DNA of 28,592 bases. Origin: Conidiobolus incongruus B7586. Taxonomy: Eukaryota > Entomophthoromycota > Entomophthoromycetes > Entomophthorales > Conidiobolaceae. A program made the position numbers and the translations under genes. The stretch spans positions 1 through 28,592 of the forward strand of contig JNEM01013273.1 in NCBI GenBank assembly GCA_000697335.1, given 5' to 3'. This document shows, piece after piece, positions 12,860 to 23,405 of the stretch (its first letter is position 1; each line of letters opens with the position of its first letter). Under the pieces are notes generated by a model, which saw only the letters and a program-made list of their open reading frames with translations, was not told where the DNA came from and did not search any database.

Positions 12860-12898
12860 GAAATTAAAAAATTTGCCATTTTTTAATTTCCATACTAA
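12860..12898 (-). repeat. Right terminal inverted repeat of mariner copy 1
   Basis: Partner of 11642-11680, followed by TA at 12899-12900. This end shares AAATTTTTTAATTTCTGAT (on the reverse complement) with the left end of copy 2. Confidence 0.85.
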
Positions 12899-14720
12899 TA
12901 TTTCTCTCAAAGATAACATAACAAAGAATTCAATCAATATATTTGGATTGAGTGTAAATCATCATATATATTAAAATGATTGAAATTTCCAGAGCTACAA
13001 TATTAAACCATTTGAAAATTTATTTTGCTATAAAATATTTCTAGAATCAATCAAAATACAATACTAGTCTACTTTAGAAAAAATGCACGATCTCTTCCAA
13101 AGAAATTAAAAAAATAAATTAATATTAAATAAAATTGTGGATGAAACAAATTAAAAATATTAAAAACCACTACTTTTTATATCATATATAATTAAATGAT
13201 TTATAATTTTTTAATTATAAAACAGCTTAAGTATCAAATTCGTGATCTAATAATATTTGATATCTCTCTAAGATTGTGTATTTTCATCTAAATTGGTTTG
13301 ATTTTCAATTGATTTTGGTTTTTTGAAAAATTGTTAATTTATGCATACTATCCAAAGCTGAATACTGTAGATTTTTTTTTATTCACTTTTCTATTGAAAT
13401 ATCTAGAAAATTGTTTTTAAACTTATATATTGAATGTATTAAAATGAGAAATAGTTACTATATGATTTAATTATAAAATAGGTAAAATGATTAATATCTT
13501 ATTCTTAATATAATTAGGTATTTTAGGACTGGCTATAAAATTGGCTGGATAAGGTTAAATTTGAATAGGAGATTTATTGAATTGTCATTCTATATTCTAA
13601 ATACAAAAATAATATTGAAATGAAGTTATTATATTGTAAATATTGGAGAATTAATAAATAATAAATCATTATTGGATATACGGATCGTATTTGATTTGAA
13701 ATAATTGTGATTTCTTCTATGTCATTCAAATAACCTAGTTCGTTAAGTCATTAAGTTCTTTATATATCGTTACAATAATTAGTTTGTTAAGAGTATCGAT
13801 CACCAATTATTGGAGGGTTACCTGTGCTGAGATTCCTGAAAGTCAGATTACCATATTCTGAATACAACTTTATCCAACTGTAGTGTTGGTCATTTTGTTA
13901 TATCTTTACTGAATACTATTATTATAATGGATCCAAGTTCGATCAATTCCCTTTGCTACATTCCTATCCCTGTAAATGTGTCAATTATAAATTGAATTAT
14001 TGGCTACATACTTGAACTATTTCATATTGAAACAGGAGATAATTTTTTTCTCGCTGATAATTTGAAATTGTTTAATTGCTATTACTGATATATATTGAAT
14101 AATTTTTTCTATTATAAAATTCATAAAATATAAAAATATTTCAGGATTTTAGAAACTATTGAATAAATTTATAACCGATATATTGTTTTCTTTGATTCCA
14201 AATATCATTATCCTTCCATTTCTCATGTATTTAAAATTATTAAACAATTAGGCATTCGACTGTTATTAAAGATTATGTTAATGAGAATATAGAATATTTT
14301 CTAATTTAATAAATTAGAATGGTTTTATTATCACAAATTCAAATGTTTAATAGTTAATATGTACTAATATTAATTTATTATACACTCCTTTCTTTAATGC
14401 ATTAGTTTATATCAGAATTTGAAAACTTAAAATGATAATTATATATATTAAATTGTTTAAAATTGTACAATGGGTTGGGAATATATTATTATTTTCTATT
14501 TGATTGTCAATAAATGCAGTGATATTGAAGTGAATAAAATAATAGATCTATGAACTAACGAAGAATAGAAAAAAGATCACTTTTAGGGATTTATTATTAT
14601 CTTGATCGATAAACTAATTGTTAATATAAGATACCATAGACTGAAATTATGACACAAGTATAATTTTCAAAAATTTTTCATAGTTTGTGATTTGGACCTA
14701 TTAAATTATTAAAATTTTTA
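12899..14720. other. AT-rich spacer between mariner copy 1 and the LTR fossil
   Basis: No gene is supported. About 13780-14000 is somewhat less A+T rich but has no long frame and no recognised match. At about 14460-14510 the text runs parallel to 7868-7915 of the chitin synthase (QWQHIGWMIFYLL region), and 14360-14450 has weaker resemblance to the preceding membrane-span region. The direct chitin synthase copy after the LTR may therefore have begun here. This similarity is weak, in A/T-biased sequence. Confidence 0.45.
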
Positions 14721-14724
14721 ATAT

Positions 14725-15059
14725 TAACACGTCTTGGGAAAGCCGCGTCCGGAATAGTATAAGCAAAAGAGAGAGATCTAGGGATTTCCAGGTAAAGGTT
14801 AGGGAGATAGGGGGTTTATTGATTAAAGCCAAATAGCTGGGAGGACCCAGATCTAACTCCTTCTCTGTAGTATAGCTCTGTTTCTGGGTTCTATATATAG
14901 TGCATAGAGTAGTAGGTTTCTGGAGTTTTCTGGAGGGTTGTATCATTAGCTGATTAAAGGATAGGGTTGAAGTGGTTGGTCACATGAGGGGGGGAATGAC
15001 CCTTATATTCAGTTGAAGTAAGCATATTACGTGGGAGGAGAGTCACCTGACTCGTGACA
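14725..15059 (-). mobile_element. Solo LTR fossil of an LTR retrotransposon
   Basis: A 335-bp block of clearly higher GC than its surroundings. On the minus strand it starts TGTCACG and ends with an imperfect inverted partner of that heptamer. ATAT sits on both outer sides (14721-14724 and 15060-15063), consistent with a short target duplication. In minus orientation a TATATATA element (14892-14899) precedes AATAAA (14815-14820), the order expected of an LTR promoter and poly(A) region. There is no internal coding region or second LTR in the window, so it is probably a solo LTR. Superfamily (Gypsy or Copia) cannot be told from the LTR alone. Its sharp compositional contrast suggests it is younger than the neighbouring mariner and gene relics. 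Confidence 0.75.
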
Positions 15060-15179
15060 ATATGTATAAATTTACATCTTTTGTTAATTCAATATTAATT
15101 TTGATTATATATATATTATCGAGTTATGATTATAGAAATTTACACAATAAAAAAATGTTTATTGAATTACTAGATTAAA

Positions 15180-16287
15180 TTGATAAGGTAAAAGTTTAGA
15201 TTAAGACCAGATTAATTTCGATATGGAGCTTATTATATGGTAAAGGTACCAAATTAAGCAGGCTTAGTAAATAGTGTATCCAAGGCGGCTGCAACATGAT
15301 ATTAAAGCACAGTTTGTTCAGACTTTTCCAAATTTGAAAATCAGTTTCTCTGATCCTCATCGATCTTCAGCTTCATTTGTGATTCCATCTTCATATACTG
15401 GTAGCAATTACTCATCTTAAAACTATACAATCATTAATTTGGCAATGTATTTGTTTAGTGACGATAATTTTTATTAATTAAATAGTTCTATTTCGCAACT
15501 GGAAACTGATTCAAGTTACTTGACATTGGATCTTTGAATTTATTCTTATCATTAAAACTTAAGTTTCCATAATCGCAAAAAAGTTAATTTTGACTTTGAT
15601 CCAAGAACTACACCATATGATTTCAATCTACCCCATTTTATTCAAATTCTAAGGGCTCATCATTAACAACTTACCACGAATATAGTCCATACACTGTCCC
15701 AACATCAATATTAACTCCTAATGTCCAATAAATTCCAATGTTCGCTACCAATTACCCAACTCAATTCAGTCTAAATATGAGTAGATTGCAATCCCTTATG
15801 TGTTTACATTAGAATATCCCAGATAGCTATCCTTAGTTCAGTCGTTACCCTAGCCATCCTCAGTTTTATAAATCAGAGAACTCAACTAGAACTTCACTAC
15901 TTACGGTATTTTATTCCTTCTGATCAATTTCAACAATTCAGAATGGTGGCAAAGAGATCACAATGAATAAAAATTGAGATTCTAGCAGTGGATTGAATTT
16001 AGATCTAACGATACAGATAATCCACAATTTGAATTGACATCTACAGGAGTCATTCAGCTCATCTAATTTTCTGGTCTAACAGTGATAACCACCTCTATAC
16101 CTGAAACCACTAATCACGAAGCTGAGAGAATCAAAGGTCCTACTATCATCGACGGTGTTGGCCATTAATCCACTTTTCACAACACTTTCAACATATAATT
16201 TTGTACAATATCTCATAATCTAACCCAAAAATTTTTTTACAAATAATTCATGATTATATAATATGTCATGAATATAAAATTAATATT
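15180..16287 (+). pseudogene. Decayed direct copy of the chitin synthase 3' end
   Basis: Collinear, same-strand homology to about 8050-9230 of the intact chitin synthase. It starts around the segment before the QQALEMG block (15259 aligns with about 8141), passes through the low-complexity tail (e.g. CAGAATGGTGGCAAAGA near 15940 against 8830) and the TGACCACCTCTA region near 16087, and reaches the equivalent of the stop codon near 16167. Similarity continues past the stop into the 3' UTR and flank (TTTTGTACA near 16200, then to about 16287), where the second mariner begins. Many stops and indels leave no open frame. Because the non-coding flank is included, this is a segmental copy of DNA rather than only a coding fragment. 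Confidence 0.88.
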
Positions 16288-16288
16288 A

Positions 16289-17584
16289 TTACCATAGAAT
16301 CAAAGAAATGGGAAATTTTTTAATTTCTGATTTTTCAAACTTATTAGTTTTAAATAAAAAAACATATACAAAACAAATAAGAAAATAAATAGTTTAGAAT
16401 TATATATATGATAATTTTTTTGATTAAAAAATTAATTTTATAAAATTAATTGTTTAATTTAATTATGCTTAAATGAAATAATAATCAGTAAAAGTTTTTT
16501 ATTTTAGTATTAATAAAATTAAACTATAAACCTTTTAAAATTATTTAAAATTTACAAACAACTTTTAAAAATAAAGTATTATTTAAATTAACAATTTATC
16601 ACTAAGTATATTATTTTAAAGTTAAAAGAAAAATTATTTAAAAATTATTAAAATTTAAAAAATAAATTTTAATTATTACTCTTTAAATTGTTAATAAAGT
16701 AAAAAAATATATTAAAAAGCACCTTTTTATTTTAATTAAACAATTATTAAGTTTCTTGAATAATAGTTACATAAGTATTTTATATATGTTAAAGTTTAAA
16801 TTAAAATTAACTAATAGAAATATAAAATAAATACTTTATAATTTAATTAAAACTTAAAAAAAAGTTAAGGTAATTATTGTTAAATAAAACTTACTAAGGT
16901 ATAACTTAAAAATAAAGTTTTTATATTAAATTATTATAATTAATGAATTTTAAATCTTTTTATATAATCTTTTATTAAAACATAAATCAAAATGTTAAAT
17001 TAAGTTAAATTAACCTACTCTATAAATTCTTTTAAATAAATATTATATTAATAGACAAATATTAATTGTTGTAATAAATTATAATAACATATATTATTCT
17101 TATTTAATTTATAAATAAAAATTAATTAATAATAAACTTTATATTGTTTTTTTAAATAAAATTATTTTTAATTGGTATTTTTAATATAATTTAAAAAAAC
17201 CTATTATTTTATATAATAATTATAAAATACATAAAGTTATAAAAAACCTTCTAATTAAAAATAACTAGACAAAACTACTACATCTGATATATTCTTTAGA
17301 TTATAACTTATGTATTATAATTGTTTTAAATAATTAAAAAATCAGCTTACAAAAAGAAAATCTCTATAGGAAAATTTAATTGGTTTATAAAATATTAAAT
17401 TTTAGTTTTTAATAATAAGAATTATTTTTTAAATGTTAAAACTTTGTTAAAAGTATAGCATAAAGTTATTAGAAATAAAAGAAACTATTAATTTTATAGT
17501 ATATATTTATTTTTCATTTTATGTATTAAAATGTTTATTTTTTTTCAATCACAAAAAATTCCCATTATATAAATTACAAAGTAA
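16289..17584 (+). mobile_element. Mariner DNA transposon, heavily decayed copy 2
   Basis: A 1296-bp relative of copy 1 on the opposite strand. The left end TTACCATAGAATCAAAGAAA and right end (reverse complement TTACTTTGTAATTTATATAA) resemble the ends of copy 1, with TA at 16287-16288 and 17585-17586. The transposase region runs collinear with copy 1: ATGCTTAAA near 16465, the target-domain text near 17010, and the CDY-equivalent block near 17320. It is riddled with stops. Compared with copy 1, most G and C positions have become A or T, giving extremely low GC. It appears inserted into the 3' flank of the direct chitin synthase copy. Confidence 0.88.
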
Positions 17585-17864
17585 TATTAAAAAATCTTTT
17601 TTCACATATTAATTTATATTTAAAAATAAAATTTAATTTGTTACAATATTAAAATATATAGAATTTTATAAACATAAGAAAAAAAGAAAAAAAATATTAT
17701 TATTATTTTACTGATATGATTTTAAAGTGAAAAAAATATTCAAAATATTATATTATAGAATTTGTATTGTAGAAAATTTACATCAACAGGTATAATTTGG
17801 TTGAAATATAAATTTTATTTATTTGCAATATTAAATTCTTAATTCAAATGACTTTAAATCTATC

Positions 17865-18428
17865 TTAAATATAATTCACACTAGTAAAAGGTAGAATTGC
17901 CACTATAATTATGTTAAAATGTGATGCAGTTCCAATAACTGTGTTATCAATGAAAGTTGGACCACCTTGATCCCCAAGGCAAATGTATGTTTCAGGATTG
18001 GAGCCATGTAAAAATTATGTCGCTTCCGTCAAAATAAGGCACGGAATCTTTGCAAAGCTCATTGTCTTCAATGGTCATAGGAATTTCCAAGAGCTGTTTC
18101 GAATCGGATCTTTGATATATGATATATCCAAATCCCATAGTTATTGGTTTGATGAGAATATAGTTATCATCGGTATTGGCATAGGAATCACCAATTATAA
18201 TACTATCATTGTTTTGCCTTAAGCGGCACAACTTGTAGAGTTAAGAATATTTGGAGAAACCAAAATACTTCTGCAATGGATTTGTTTCATATTAAGAATG
18301 GATACCATGAAAGGGTATCATGGTGAGGAATTTCGACCTATGATACTATGTTTAAAATGATGAGACTCAGTAGTGACAGAAGCAAATACCCTGCCAAAAG
18401 GAAAAAGGAAAATGGAAATAAACTTTAT
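17865..18428 (-). pseudogene. Trypsin-like (S1) serine protease pseudogene
   Basis: Minus-strand remnant of a secreted S1 peptidase. A hydrophobic leader (KFISIFLF...VFASV) is followed by IIGRNSS, PFMVSI, then LVSPNILNSTSC, which matches the region leading to the catalytic His. After a gap come GFGYIIYQRSDSKQLLE, IEDNELCKDSV, YFDGSDII and ICLGDQGGP (17958-17975), ending VIGTASHF and a stop at 17867-17865. The codon where the leader should start is ATA, there is an internal stop, and the reading frame shifts at least twice. The stretch expected to carry the catalytic Asp is missing. The nucleophile Ser of GDSGGP is Gln here. At about 565 bp it is shorter than a normal gene of this family (about 750 bp). 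Confidence 0.85.
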
Positions 18429-21400
18429 TGTTATACAATCAATTATAAATATTTGATTGATCATTTTAGCTTATCAATCAACCAATAGATAATTGATAAA
18501 TAGAATATTGAAATATCTATCTAATCCAATTAAAAATCCAGAATCCATATTACACAAGATTGTTCCTATTTTATTTTTATTTTGCCTCAAATAAATAATA
18601 TTTTGAATTAGTTATACATAATTGAAAAATTTATTCTAAAATGAAAAAATAAAATCATATTGTCTCGTTGATTGAAGTCCGGTATTTTATCTATAGTTAT
18701 TGTGAGATGCTTCATAATTTATTGTCTTATATAGCATTTTGATTAACAATTTCAATGAAAATCATTAATACAATAAGCTATTTGATATTTGTCTGAATCA
18801 ATATGATGCATATGAAAATAGCTAGATATCATAACTTAATTTCTAACGCCAAAATATATTGCTAATATTAATGTAAAAAATGATTAAGGTATAACTTTAA
18901 CTGTATTTTAATATTTTATAATATACTCAGGTTTATCACAATTCAATTCGTTTGAACTATAATAAAATGTTATTAATAATTTTTTTACATTGACTCGTTT
19001 TTTTCAATTATTATTGCCCTACACTGAGTAAATATATTGACTATAATTTTTTTAAGAATAATATATAGAGATATCAATTGATTTTCATTAATTATTTATT
19101 TAATATAAAATATTTCACATTGAAATTTAATATAAATTCATTTAGAATATTTATTAATACCATTATTCAATGTTTTAATGTAGAGTTTATTTCTTCCCGC
19201 TTAATGCTTGGAATCAATGTGACCCCTGTTTAAAAGATTAGTTTATGTGATGTGGTGATCTTATTAATTTATAATTCTGATGGAAACTATATATTAAGGT
19301 GATTGAGTATAATGAATCAAGAACCAATGTATAATTCTTCAAATAAACAACTGATATTTATTTTAGGATATGAAAAGAGTCTATCTTTTAGAATAATTTG
19401 AAAAGATATAAAATTTGATGACAAACTATTGATTTTTTTGCATTATTTATTTCAAAATATTATAAAACATTAAATCAAAAAACATTCTTAACTTTTGATG
19501 ATATCATCTAGATAGTTTTGGGTTACTAACGTAATACTTATCAAATAAAATATAATTTTGAAAAATTAATATGGAAAATTAAAAAGTTATAGTAAGGTAA
19601 ATTTCAAAATTAATATACAGAGAATTAAATGATATTTTTTTAAATCCTTATTCAGATTTTATCTTGATTTTTGTAGCGAATATTGATAAACTAATTTTGA
19701 AGTTATAATTAATATTATTAATAAATATAAAGTTCAAATTATTGGATAAAATAGAAATAATCTATACTATTTGTATTTTTATAATAATTTATTGAAACTG
19801 ATAAATTAAGGGTGGAAAACCAAATAATGAGATTATGTTAATAATTCTAAATATAGGTTGATAATACTGTGACTTGGTATTTGATTCATTCATTTTCAAT
19901 AAAACTTAATACTTCCATAGTATCGAGTTTAATTAAATTGATCAATAATGCCGGAGAAATAGAATTAACACCAAGTTAGAGGTTTGAATTATCACTAAAA
20001 TCTATGGCACTTTTGGATTGAGGAACTTGATCAGATTTCAATTTTCATTAGATGGTTTTGAATTTGCTTCAATAAGAATGGGAATATTGGTGACATATTT
20101 TTATTGTTAGTAATCCAATAACAAGATTAAATTTGAATTCATTAAATACTACAATATTACGAAGCTGTTAATTGGTATATCATTTGGATTCATTCGCTCT
20201 ATTGTCAGCTGGATATTTTAATTTCAATGATATTGCTGATAAATTGATATTGGGAATATACTGAATATAGATTAAAGGATTATGACCTGATTAGGACTCA
20301 AATGATTATATATTAATACTAAATATTTGCGAAAACATCTTATCTATTTTATAAATATTTTATCTATAATACAAAATTAATAAAATTGATAAAATTAATC
20401 AAGTGAGAATACGAGTAAATAAATGTTGAAGTATAATTATATTTGCTGAATAATGATTAATTAATGAAACAAGTATTATATACCATACAATTTTTTAAGA
20501 TTTAAAACAATTCAATATATTATGATTGAAATTTTTGAATTTTCTAAATTAACAAAATGTATTGAATTAAATTTATATGATTGAACGATAAGCATAACTT
20601 TTCGAACAATATATATTTCAGATTTTATCTACTTTGAAATTTAATTTTAATATTTGATTAGACCAACATTGATCATTTTGAGAATGCTTAATAAAAAAGA
20701 ATGTCAATTTCTTAAGCATTAGTACTAATTTGTTATAATCTTTAAAATATATTGAAGAATAATTAACTTTGGGAAATGTTTAGATTAAACTTAGGTATAA
20801 ATATCATCATGTCTAACTTTGAAGGAATAAAATGTTTTATCAAGATGATATAAATTGATATCAAATTGCAACGATTACAAAAATGAAAACCTTGAGAATT
20901 TGACCGCCTCAATCACCTTACAAATTCACAAACTTGAAATATATATATATATATATATATAATTAGACTTCAGGATATTATGTCAATCAATCTATCTTTT
21001 AATATATCACTTTCCTAAAAACTTTCTAAAAAACCTAATGATGCCACCAATAATACTTATAGCAATATCAAAATCTCCTTCAATTCGTTCATCAATTTTC
21101 AAATCTTTACAAATTTCCTAAGTTCACAATCTTTGAAATTTAAAGTTCTTAGGACTACCATTTCCGGATAGTTTGTAGTCACCACAAAATTTTGTCTACA
21201 AGTTGGCAAATAGTGATGGAGGGACAAAGGATTTCATTTAGAGTCACCACCTATCGCATAATGCCAAAGTTTCAACTTAAAACGATTGAGACTAACTAAT
21301 GAGATTGATAGGTCAGGGAATGATTTGTAGTGGTCGAAGGACAAAAAGGTGAAAGTGAAAATTCCAAAATTTCAGACTAAAACTGAATAGGTATGGGCTT

Positions 21401-21584
21401 TGTCATTCTACTTCAAGTGCTAGGACTGCATTATGATTCTAAGATTTAAATATTGGTTGTGGAACTTTGGAGATGGCGATATGTTGAATACTTAATATTT
21501 GGAGTTTTAATAGATCGTTGAAAGATTTTTTTAAAGATATTATAATAGTGAATATATATTAAATACTGAAAAATTGTGATTAGT
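18429..21584. other. Long AT-rich spacer upstream of the orphan gene
   Basis: No gene could be supported. About 19980-20240 is slightly more complex but has no open frame or match I recognise. From about 21170 to 21540 GC rises and AGTCACCAC occurs twice (about 21177 and 21241). This is probably the promoter and 5' UTR of the gene at 21585, or a very old relic; I cannot tell which. Confidence 0.6.
20939..20961. repeat. AT dinucleotide microsatellite
   Basis: Eleven or more uninterrupted AT units. Confidence 0.95.
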
Positions 21585-22796
21585 ATGTCGGATACGAAGC
21601 AACAAAAGTACGAGCAGTGGATGCATCAGGCGGTGATGTATCCATTTCCTCTGTTTGCTCACGAGCCTATGGCGTCGCGTCCAGAGTCGCCACTGTTGCC
21701 ACCATCTCCTGCCCATATGAAGGAGAAGCCAGTTGAATATCAAGATGACTTTTCGAGCCTTTTGCAGCATATCAAATCTCTGAACCTTCAGCAGGAGGAT
21801 TGGGGGAAATTTGCGAATGAGATGAAGAAATTGAGTCGCCATCCCACTCCTTACCCTTCGCCATTGCCCAACGGTCGTCTGAAGGTGAATGAACTCAAGC
21901 TGATGGATGAAGGGTTCGCCGAGGAGTGCAAGCAACCCGGAATTCCTTCGCCAACGAACCCGTTGCATCAAAACTCGATCTTCAGTTTGAGTTCTCTAGA
22001 CAAGATGGCGCCTACGCCAAATCCTATTCCAGTGATTGTTGCACCGAATGAAGATAAGACTATGAATAAGGAGAGCAGTGAACGTGCCAAAGTCAAGCAT
22101 AGACCCCCTCCAATCCTAATGTACTCGCAGAATTCAACATTTAGCTCAGTATCGTCGGGAGTGGATGCAAGCGTCACATTCTCGACCCAATCGGAGAGTG
22201 GCCATACGTTCGGGTCGCAAGTCTCAACACCTTCGCACATCGAGGACGCGACTACGACGGACGATGAGGGGAATGTGAGCGACGTGAGTGCGGAATTAGA
22301 CGACATGACTCTAGCAGAAATCCTAACAATGGGCAAGCACAACTCCCAACAATTGCAATCTACCAAAATCCGAAATCTACCCATCGACAATTTGGTAAAT
22401 TGGCAATCTCCCAATTCTGGACGTTTGAAACACGCCCTGCAACTTGTACCAGGTGCTTCCACTTCTCCTAACCTCAAACCCAATCCCAAGAAATCGCCAT
22501 ATCCCGTATCGCTATCTTCAGAGCTCGAGCGTTTGGAATCAGACCTTGACGAGGATGTCCTCAGTATTGACGAGGACGATGATCGATTTAAAAGGAGATT
22601 CACAAGACTGTTTTACGAATTGGAATCGCATCGATGTCAATCCAATGTAGGATACTCTTTTACATCCAAATTGACAACTCTTCTACGTGGAGGTCTGCTC
22701 AAACTCGTGCACTTGTTGACGAATCCTAAGGTGACATGCCTCATATTGGCAGTGATTGTAGGGGTTCAGTTTAAGGATTATTGGTTCATTCAATAG
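21585..22796 (+). CDS. Unrecognised 403-aa protein, probably tail-anchored
   Basis: A single-exon gene of normal genic GC; I do not recognise its family. The start is the ATG at 21585 (MSDTKQQKYEQW), with an in-frame TGA just upstream at 21567. Residues 1-350 look largely disordered, rich in Ser, Pro, Asn, Asp and Glu, with many SP/TP sites (RPESP, PTPYPSP, PTPNPIP) suited to proline-directed kinases. A possible helix lies at 52-84 (DDFSSLLQHIKSLNLQQ). An acidic run (DLDEDVLSIDEDDD) spans 320-333, followed by the basic FKRRF. Residues 358-380 could form an amphipathic helix, and 383-396 (VTCLILAVIVGVQF) are one hydrophobic span only a few residues from the C-terminus, as in tail-anchored membrane proteins facing the cytosol. 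It converges on the GPI13-type gene. Being a real gene is secure; function is unknown. Confidence 0.88.
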   Translation: MSDTKQQKYEQWMHQAVMYPFPLFAHEPMASRPESPLLPPSPAHMKEKPVEYQDDFSSLLQHIKSLNLQQEDWGKFANEMKKLSRHPTPYPSPLPNGRLKVNELKLMDEGFAEECKQPGIPSPTNPLHQNSIFSLSSLDKMAPTPNPIPVIVAPNEDKTMNKESSERAKVKHRPPPILMYSQNSTFSSVSSGVDASVTFSTQSESGHTFGSQVSTPSHIEDATTTDDEGNVSDVSAELDDMTLAEILTMGKHNSQQLQSTKIRNLPIDNLVNWQSPNSGRLKHALQLVPGASTSPNLKPNPKKSPYPVSLSSELERLESDLDEDVLSIDEDDDRFKRRFTRLFYELESHRCQSNVGYSFTSKLTTLLRGGLLKLVHLLTNPKVTCLILAVIVGVQFKDYWFIQ

Positions 22797-23405
22797 TTTA
22801 TCTTTTGTATTTTTATTGATAGTAAGGTATTATTTTTTTTGAAATAAATTATATAATGAATTTTTTAATAATTTTGGATATAAATTGATAAATATTATTT
22901 TATTAAACATATTTTATTTTTTTTATTAGTTAACCAATGTAAATGTGATAAAAAAATTTATAGAAAAAATACTACTAAAATAAAGATGGAGAGCTGGTAT
23001 ATTATAAGTATCATAAAAGCTTTAAAAGCAATGGTCCATAAATTTTTTATTAGATATTGATGGGTTTTGTTCATGAATCATTGTTGAAATTTAAAAAATT
23101 GTTAAAATTCTTAAAGGTTTAATACTGACAAATTAGATTTTATATTATTCGTTATTCCATAAATTTGACAAATATCAAATTTTGTTTTAATAATCAAATC
23201 AATTTTTTGGGTGTTGCTTGGATTATAATAATAAGATCAAATTTCCAAAGTATTCAATAAATATTTATAATCATTTGAGAGTCAATATATTGTCTCCAAT
23301 ATAAATTATTTCATTTTAACTAGTATTAATATATTTGGAGTTAAACTATATTTTGTTACTATTCAATCTGCGTTAAATCTTATTTTTTATTTTAATTAAT
23401 TCAAT
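22797..23405. other. Spacer between convergent genes
   Basis: About 0.6 kb of AT-rich DNA holding the 3' UTRs of the two facing genes. AATAAA at about 22842 follows the plus-strand stop and could act in 3'-end formation. No other feature was seen. Confidence 0.6.

Larger units (their letters stand above)
11642..12898 (-). mobile_element. Mariner (DD34D) DNA transposon, defective copy 1
   Basis: A 1257-bp element, the normal size for mariner. The ends are imperfect inverted repeats of roughly 37 bp (TTAGTGCAGAAATTAAG at the left; reverse complement of the right end TTAGTATGGAAATTAAA), flanked by TA at 11640-11641 and 12899-12900. The transposase reads on the minus strand from an ATG at 12770-12768. 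An N-terminal DNA-binding half with a KSRR stretch is followed by WIPYNLTETQKK, then IDESW (first Asp, 12290-12292), HDN (second Asp, 12017-12019) and CDY (third Asp, 11912-11914). Exactly 34 residues lie between the last two Asp, the mariner signature. Several in-frame stops show that it is dead and probably cannot move itself. Confidence 0.93.

Noticed and set aside
14701-14946. 81-aa minus-strand frame as a small protein
   Set aside because: It lies almost entirely inside the LTR fossil and reads through its promoter and poly(A) region.
17983-18222. 79-aa plus-strand frame as a gene
   Set aside because: It is the antisense of the S1 protease relic, whose minus-strand reading has clear family motifs.
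20939-20961. AT run as a replication origin or cruciform element
   Set aside because: Simple microsatellite in an AT-rich genome, with no accompanying conserved elements.
21576-21584. GTG start three codons upstream of the orphan gene ATG
   Set aside because: The organism looks eukaryotic, where GTG starts are rare. The ATG at 21585 is preceded by an in-frame stop at 21567 and is the natural start.
21540-22603. Antisense frames (143 and 211 aa) opposite the orphan gene
   Set aside because: Their composition is that expected opposite a Ser/Pro/Asp-rich coding sequence, and they overlap each other end to end. The plus frame has a sensible start, domain layout and stop.
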